Shown here: piece after piece, positions 23,953 through 28,032 of the stretch | Layout: each line of letters opens with the position of its first letter | How positions within the stretch are numbered: position 1 is the stretch's first letter | NCBI GenBank assembly: GCA_964540005.1 | Contig: CAZILN010000063.1 | Location: 1 to 28,032 of the forward strand | DNA from: CAZILN01 sp964540005 | GTDB taxonomy: Bacteria > Bacteroidota > Bacteroidia > Bacteroidales > SM23-62 | DNA length: 28,032 nucleotides | Direction of reading: 5' to 3' | Position numbers and translations under genes: made by a program | The notes under the pieces: generated by a model | What the model saw: only the letters and a program-made list of their open reading frames with translations | What the model was told of the DNA's origin: nothing | Database searches by the model: none

Positions 23953-26007
23953 TTATCCCAACCTGATCCGTGCATCCACCGCTGCCACCTGCTCCGGGGT
24001 CCCAAGCAAAGGGTTCAGATCCATTTCTGATATTTCCGGGACTACCGATACAAGCTGGGACATTTTCAGCAGTATTCCTGTATACATGGGAATACTGATC
24101 CCCTGTTGTCCTCTCAGCCCTTCAAGCACCCGGTAAGCCTTCAGTTCCCTGATCATCGCCAGGGCTTCCTCTTCAGCCAGGGGAACAAGGGCTGTACTTA
24201 CATCCTTGAGGGCCTCTACGAAAATGCCCCCCATACCACACATGATAAGGTGACCGAATTTGTCCTCTCTTTTTACACCTGCAAACAATTCAGTACCTGT
24301 CAGCATCTGTTGTATAAGGACGGCTCCGGTATCCCTTATCCCCATAAGCCTGCCAAACTCCCTGTCCAGCTGTTCCAGGTCTCCTATATTCAGGGCCACT
24401 CCTCCGACATCCGATTTGTGAAGCGGTCCGACAACCTTCATTACCAGGGGAAACCCCAGCCGTTCAGCGCAGCTCCTGGCTTCCTCAACAGTAGCTGCCA
24501 ATTCTTCCTGTACCCTTGAAATGCCTGCTGCATCAAGCATTCTTTGAGTATCAGAGGGAGTAAGGTAGCCGGTATCCGATTCCTGAACAATCTGCCTGAG
24601 TACAGCACGGTCAATGTCAGCAGTCCCGTGTGCTGTCTCAACAGGACAGGGTGTGTTATGGATCCTGGCCATTGCTCTTCCCAGCACTACTTCATCGGGG
24701 AAATTCACTCGTCCTTTCGCCAGGAATTCTTCAATTTCCGATTTTACATTGATGACCGAGGGCAGTACCGGGAAAATCGGTTTCCTGCAGGTATTCATTT
24801 TCTCATCCAACAAGGTATATACATCGTTGACAGGGAATAATCCGGGACTGCCAAAAATAACTGCCATCCCGTCTATGTCGTCAAAATAATTCTCACAGTA
24901 ATCAATAATGTACCCCAGTTGTTCTGCATTTCCTGTCGCCAGGAAATCAATGGGGTTGGAAACCGAAGAACCGGGGTACAGGTGTTCAAGAAGTTCTTTT
25001 GCTTTTGGATGAGATATGCCAGGTACCTGCAATCCGCCTTCCGATAATGCATCGGTAAGCATAACAGCCGGTCCGCCGGCATGGGTAATGACAGCAATCC
25101 TGCTCCCCTTCAGCTCTTTATTCATGAATACGGATGCCACCCCTACCAGTTCCAACCGGCTATAGCACCTGACTATCCCGGCTTTACGCAGCAGGGCATC
25201 CACGGCCGAATCCGGACTGGCCAGGGCACCCGTATGGGAGGAGGCTGCGCGGCTGCCGGCCTCTGATGTCCCGGCCTTGATGGCAGCAATCCGGCAGCCC
25301 TTTTTTATGAGTGACCGGGCGTGAGTGAGCAATACATCCGGTTTATCAATGTTCTCGATATACAGCAGCTTGACCCTTGAACTCGTTTCAGGGTCAAATG
25401 TTTCATCAAGGTGTGCCAGTACCTCTTCCACTCCGGTTTGTGCACTGTTCCCGACCGAATACACACTTGAGAAAGTCAGGCCGTTGGGTATCCCGGCTTC
25501 CATGATGAATACAGCAGTGGCACCTGATCCTGAAATTAAGTCACAGCCGGCAGGATCGAGCCTGGGAACAGGGGTTGTGAACACTCCCCGGTACTGCCGG
25601 TTTATCACCCCGATGCAGTTGGGCCCTATCAGAGAACCCTTATACTTTTCAACTGTTTCAGCAATTTCCTTTTCCATTCGCGCCCCTTCTTCACTTTCCT
25701 CTGCAAAACCCGCGGAAAGAATGATGAATCCACGGGTTTTTTTATTGGCTGCCAGGTATTTAACCGTATCAGGACAATGAGCTGCGGCGATGGCCAGTAT
25801 CGCCAGGTCCGTATCAGGGAGCAGCTCTACAGAGCGGTAAGATCTCACACCCTGCACCTCCTCCTCTTTTGGATTAACCACATAGAGCTGTCCGGGAAAA
25901 CTCCCGTCCAGGAGGTTTTTCAGGATCTTTCCTCCGGGTTTCTGAAGTGTGTTCGATCCGCCGATAACGGCAATGGATCCGGGATTGGTTAATTCTCTGA
26001 CCAGCAT
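23953..26007 (-). CDS. ADP-forming acyl-CoA synthetase (fused alpha-beta, ACD type)
   Basis: The 684-residue enzyme converts acyl-CoA, ADP and phosphate to free acid, CoA and ATP. The alpha part has a CoA-binding Rossmann domain (NPGSIAVIGGSN...KILKNLL), LIGPNCIGVIN and two succinyl-CoA-synthetase-like domains. The phospho-histidine H258 is in ASSHTGALAS. From about residue 485 the beta part is an ATP-grasp domain starting YLTPSDTQRMLDAAGI, with the second relay histidine H530 in KVVGPLHKSDVGGVAL. Both histidines used in the phosphate relay of archaeal ACD are therefore present. The protein acetyltransferase Pat shares part of this fold, but no GNAT domain is seen here. It lies upstream of an aminotransferase and a 2-oxoacid oxidoreductase, suited to making ATP from their acyl-CoA. 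Confidence 0.93.
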   Translation of the reverse strand: MLVRELTNPGSIAVIGGSNTLQKPGGKILKNLLDGSFPGQLYVVNPKEEEVQGVRSYRSVELLPDTDLAILAIAAAHCPDTVKYLAANKKTRGFIILSAGFAEESEEGARMEKEIAETVEKYKGSLIGPNCIGVINRQYRGVFTTPVPRLDPAGCDLISGSGATAVFIMEAGIPNGLTFSSVYSVGNSAQTGVEEVLAHLDETFDPETSSRVKLLYIENIDKPDVLLTHARSLIKKGCRIAAIKAGTSEAGSRAASSHTGALASPDSAVDALLRKAGIVRCYSRLELVGVASVFMNKELKGSRIAVITHAGGPAVMLTDALSEGGLQVPGISHPKAKELLEHLYPGSSVSNPIDFLATGNAEQLGYIIDYCENYFDDIDGMAVIFGSPGLFPVNDVYTLLDEKMNTCRKPIFPVLPSVINVKSEIEEFLAKGRVNFPDEVVLGRAMARIHNTPCPVETAHGTADIDRAVLRQIVQESDTGYLTPSDTQRMLDAAGISRVQEELAATVEEARSCAERLGFPLVMKVVGPLHKSDVGGVALNIGDLEQLDREFGRLMGIRDTGAVLIQQMLTGTELFAGVKREDKFGHLIMCGMGGIFVEALKDVSTALVPLAEEEALAMIRELKAYRVLEGLRGQQGISIPMYTGILLKMSQLVSVVPEISEMDLNPLLGTPEQVAAVDARIRLG

Positions 26008-26028
26008 AGTATAGAAGTTATAAAGTTA

Positions 26029-26102
26029 GCAAGTTCCAGGTTCGCATAAGAAGTTACAAATACGAAAGTTCCAGGTTCGTAAAATTGAAAGTTACAGCTT
26101 CG
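26029..26102 (+). repeat. Degenerate intergenic repeats with an AAGTTCCAGGTTCG core
   Basis: AAGTTCCAGGTTCG occurs exactly at 26031-26044 and 26066-26079. A third copy, GAAAGTTACAGCTTCG (26087-26102), differs from GAAAGTTCCAGGTTCG (26064-26079) at two of sixteen positions. A weaker GAAGTTACAAATACGAA unit lies between them. Similar low-complexity GTT/TTC repeats are common between genes in Bacteroidota. Confidence 0.7.
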
Positions 26103-26164
26103 TTTAATAAGATTCCATAACTTGTCTTACAAAATTAAACTTCTAACAAGTAAAAAAATATATT

Positions 26165-26277
26165 ATGCCATATAACACTGATCTTGAATACAGGATTGAC
26201 CAGTTTGTGGTGTTGCATATTTTCTCAATGGAAATATGAGATTCGCGGTGCATAAGGTTTATCTTATCATCCGGTGC
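26165..26277 (+). pseudogene. TfoX/Sxy N-terminal domain remnant (deletion plus frameshift)
   Basis: From ATG 26165 the frame reads MPYNTDLEYRID, a typical TfoX/Sxy family start. In another frame, GGT at 26209 begins GVAYFLNGNMRFAVHKVYLIIRC, which matches the family's core (usually KKMFGG-x-x-x-x-x-NGNM-x-FG-x-HKDYLIVR). The segment normally joining them, about fifteen to twenty codons ending in KKM, is missing and the frame changes. After LIIRC nothing recognisable remains of the domain's end. TfoX-like proteins of about 110 residues are frequent in Bacteroidota. The family call rests on remembered motifs, not a database search. Confidence 0.65.
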
Positions 26278-26450
26278 AGTAACATTCCCTCATCAAGAGC
26301 CGCGATCTGGAGTTACTGCCTAAGGCTCATAATCAACCTTCCAGTAAGAATTAACCTCCGTCTTTATTATTATCAACATTATTTGTGCATGATAATAGTA
26401 GTATTTAAGCATTAAGGAGAAACGTACAATTCAGCTTCATACAATTTAAG

Positions 26451-27488
26451 ATGAGTAAATCAATATCTACTTCATTTGATCGTGTTTACATGAGGATAAA
26501 AGAAATCCTGGAAGGGGCTCGAATCAAGGTTTATCGAACGGCTAACATTGAAATGCTTCTAGCATATTGGAATGTGGGTAGGGAAATTGTCGAAGAAGAA
26601 CAAAAAGGCAAGGATCGAGCAGAATATGGCAACTTCTTAATTACAAACCTATCTGCTAAGTTGACAAAATCATTTGGTAAAGGTTTTACCAAGAGTAACC
26701 TTAATTATATGAGGAAGTTTTACCAGACATTTGAAAAAGTCCACGCACTGCGTGGAGAATTGTCTTGGACGCATTACCGTCTGCTGTTAAAGGTAGAAGA
26801 AGAGAATGCCAGGGAGTTTTACATAGACGAAGCAATTACCGGAAACTGGAGCACCAGGCAGCTTGAAAGGCAAATAAACAGCCTTTATTATGAGAGGATT
26901 TTATTAAGTCAAAAGCAGTGTAAACATACTGTTGTTGTGGAGGCTACCAAAAAAAAGAAGAGAATGCCACCATTCGGTTTCATTAAAGACCCATTCATAC
27001 TTGAGTTTCTGGATGTAAAAGAAAATGAGAAACTTGCTGAAACTTCACTAGAATCAGCACTGATAGTAAAACTGCAGCAGTTTTTACTTGAACTCGGTAA
27101 CGGTTATGCATTTGTCGGCCGTTAATACAGAATTACAGCTGACAACGAACATTTTTATATCGACCTGGTGTTTTACAATTACATTCTCAAGTGTTTTTTG
27201 TTAATTGACCTGAAGACACAAAAACTAGTCCACCAAGATATAGGACAAATGGATTTTTACGTCAGGTATTTTGAAGATAAGATCAAACAAGCAGAAGATA
27301 ATCCCACATTGGGACTTATTTTATGTACGGACAAAAACCATACAATAGTGAAGTACAGTGTTCTGAGCGAGGGTAAACAAATATTCGCTTCGAAATACCG
27401 ACTATATCTTCCAGATGAAGAATCTCTGAAAGAAGAGATCCAAAGAGAGAGGGACTTTTTGGAAAGCGAGCAAACCCTCCATGATTGA
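26451..27488 (+). pseudogene. DUF1016 (YhcG-type PDDEXK nuclease) gene split by one in-frame TAA
   Basis: Read through, this is a 345-residue DUF1016 protein of normal length. The N-terminal helical domain (SFDRVYMRIKEILEGARIKVYRTANIEMLLAYWNVGREIVEEEQ, LRGELSWTHYRLLLKVEEENAREFYIDEAI, NWSTRQLERQINSLYYERIL) is followed by FIKDPFILEFLDVKENEKL and the nuclease domain with FYIDLVFYNYILKCFLLIDLKT and GQMDFYVRYFEDK. (Only the IDLVFYN and IDLK motifs matter for catalysis.) The single lesion is TAA at 27123-27125 (codon 225), where relatives have Gln in a GRQ.RI context; CAA to TAA explains it. No frameshift is present on either side. IDLK replaces the commoner IELK but keeps an acidic residue. Codon use is more AT-rich than in flanking genes, which suggests transfer. 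The stop separates the helical domain from the catalytic core. Confidence 0.85.
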
Positions 27489-27627
27489 GGATTTAATCGA
27501 GGATCAGAATTTTGTTGATCAGCCTTTTCAATAAGATAAGTGAGGCCCTTCCCAACCAGCAGATCATTATTTACAATAACCGGCCCATTTTTTTTAGCCT
27601 GAAATTTTTAAGTCCGGACTCATCTTG

Positions 27628-27635
27628 TAAATTTA
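27628..27635 (+). promoter_or_regulatory. Candidate -7 box upstream of the last gene (TAAATTTA)
   Basis: TAAATTTA differs from TAnnTTTG only in the last base and lies 25 bases before the ATG at 27661, the same spacing as for pheT. The -33 element is weak (TTT). Confidence 0.3.
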
Positions 27636-27660
27636 CTGCCTGAAAGTCATCATTCTTTTC

Positions 27661-28032
27661 ATGAAATTACTCCCTGCAAGCATAACACCGGTTCTTATCT
27701 TCCTGCTGACTGCTGCACATCTGCAGGCACAGGACTTTGATGAGATATTCAGGGAAGTGGTCATGAAAACAGATACCAGTACTTACCTGTATACTGTCAA
27801 CACCCTGGTTTTAAATGGTGAGAAGCATTTATTCTTTCAGTATGACAGCGAAGAAAAAATTGCCGAATTTGAGCTGGTACCGAATGATATGAGCATCATT
27901 GACAGTTTATCAATTGTCCCTTCGGGTGATTTTGAGATCATTGATTCTCTGCTGAATGTTAATTATGAATACTTTCGCTTCAAGGTCCAGTTCACTGACC
28001 TTACTGCCAGTGAATTCCTGAAATTCAGCTTC
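27661..28032 (+). CDS. Unrecognised secreted protein (5' part, cut by window edge)
   Basis: 124 codons are open to the edge of the window. The product begins with a clear signal peptide, MKLLPASITPVLIFLLTAA followed by HLQAQDF, with likely cleavage after the AQ. The mature part starts DFDEIFREVVMKTDTSTYLYTV and is acidic with alternating hydrophobic residues (HLFFQYDSEEKIAEFELVP), suggesting beta-strands. I do not recognise the family. The ATG is preceded by a plausible promoter and no upstream in-frame start is needed. It is not obviously linked to the decayed genes to its left. Confidence 0.75.
   Translation, partial: MKLLPASITPVLIFLLTAAHLQAQDFDEIFREVVMKTDTSTYLYTVNTLVLNGEKHLFFQYDSEEKIAEFELVPNDMSIIDSLSIVPSGDFEIIDSLLNVNYEYFRFKVQFTDLTASEFLKFSF

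Larger units (their letters stand above)
26008..26450 (+). other. 443-base gene-poor region with repeats and a decayed gene
   Basis: The stretch is AT-rich. It contains the CAGGTTCG-type repeats (26029-26102), a tfoX/sxy remnant (26165-26277), and then about 170 bases up to the DUF1016 gene in which I see no gene, RNA or convincing promoter. An AAGGAG at 26414-26419 is too far from the ATG at 26451 to act as a ribosome binding site. Confidence 0.6.

Noticed and set aside
26115..26150. ACTTGT and ACAAGT inverted repeat in the gap before the tfoX remnant, considered as insertion-element ends
   Set aside because: Only six bases, low complexity, and explained by the neighbouring AAGTT-type repeats. 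No transposase or target duplication is seen.
26008..26450. CRISPR-like array in the repeat region
   Set aside because: The repeats are short, degenerate and unevenly spaced, and no cas genes are present.
27168..27488. Separate 106-codon gene downstream of the split DUF1016 gene
   Set aside because: It is in the same frame as the upstream part and is the C-terminal half of that protein, separated only by the TAA.

Overview
This window reads as a chromosomal segment of a member of the Bacteroidota, most likely an anaerobic, amino-acid-using Bacteroidales/Marinilabiliales-type organism. The evidence is a gldF-gldG pair next to dnaN, a Bacteroidetes-style surE/lpxB cluster, candidate promoters with the phylum's TAnnTTTG -7 box, the lack of Shine-Dalgarno sequences before most genes, and a ferredoxin-dependent 2-oxoacid oxidoreductase operon. 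No rRNA, tRNA, CRISPR array or intact insertion sequence was seen.

Layout. Bases 1-5864 (minus strand, read right to left) hold gldF, gldG, a DUF4340 protein, dnaN, a DnaQ-like exonuclease translationally coupled to dnaN, and the 5' part of a fumarylacetoacetate-hydrolase-family gene that runs off the left edge. Bases 5912-9291 (minus) hold surE, a small three-helix membrane protein, lpxB and a secreted SpoIID/LytB protein in a tight, overlapping operon. A divergent promoter region (9292-9400) leads rightward into pheT and a macrodomain hydrolase. Then come a four-PAS sensor histidine kinase with a secreted WD40 propeller protein in one transcription unit, a MATE transporter, and the housekeeping trio yicC-gmk-nadD. 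From 26007 back to 19683 (minus) lies a catabolic block: ADP-forming acyl-CoA synthetase, PLP aminotransferase, and ferredoxin-delta, alpha, beta and gamma subunits of a 2-oxoacid:ferredoxin oxidoreductase. Together these can turn an amino acid into its 2-oxoacid, then acyl-CoA plus reduced ferredoxin, then free acid plus ATP.

The segment 26008-27660 is a small graveyard. It has degenerate AAGTTCCAGGTTCG-type repeats, a TfoX/Sxy pseudogene with an internal deletion and frameshift, and a DUF1016 (YhcG-type PDDEXK nuclease) gene split by one in-frame TAA. It is more AT-rich than its flanks and looks like accessory DNA in decay. The window ends in the 5' part of an unrecognised secreted protein.

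No clearly new multi-gene system is evident. The observations most worth a second look are the amino-acid-to-ATP gene block, the nonsense-split DUF1016 nuclease beside the tfoX remnant, the kinase/WD40 pair with its structured leader, and the intergenic repeat family found at two sites.
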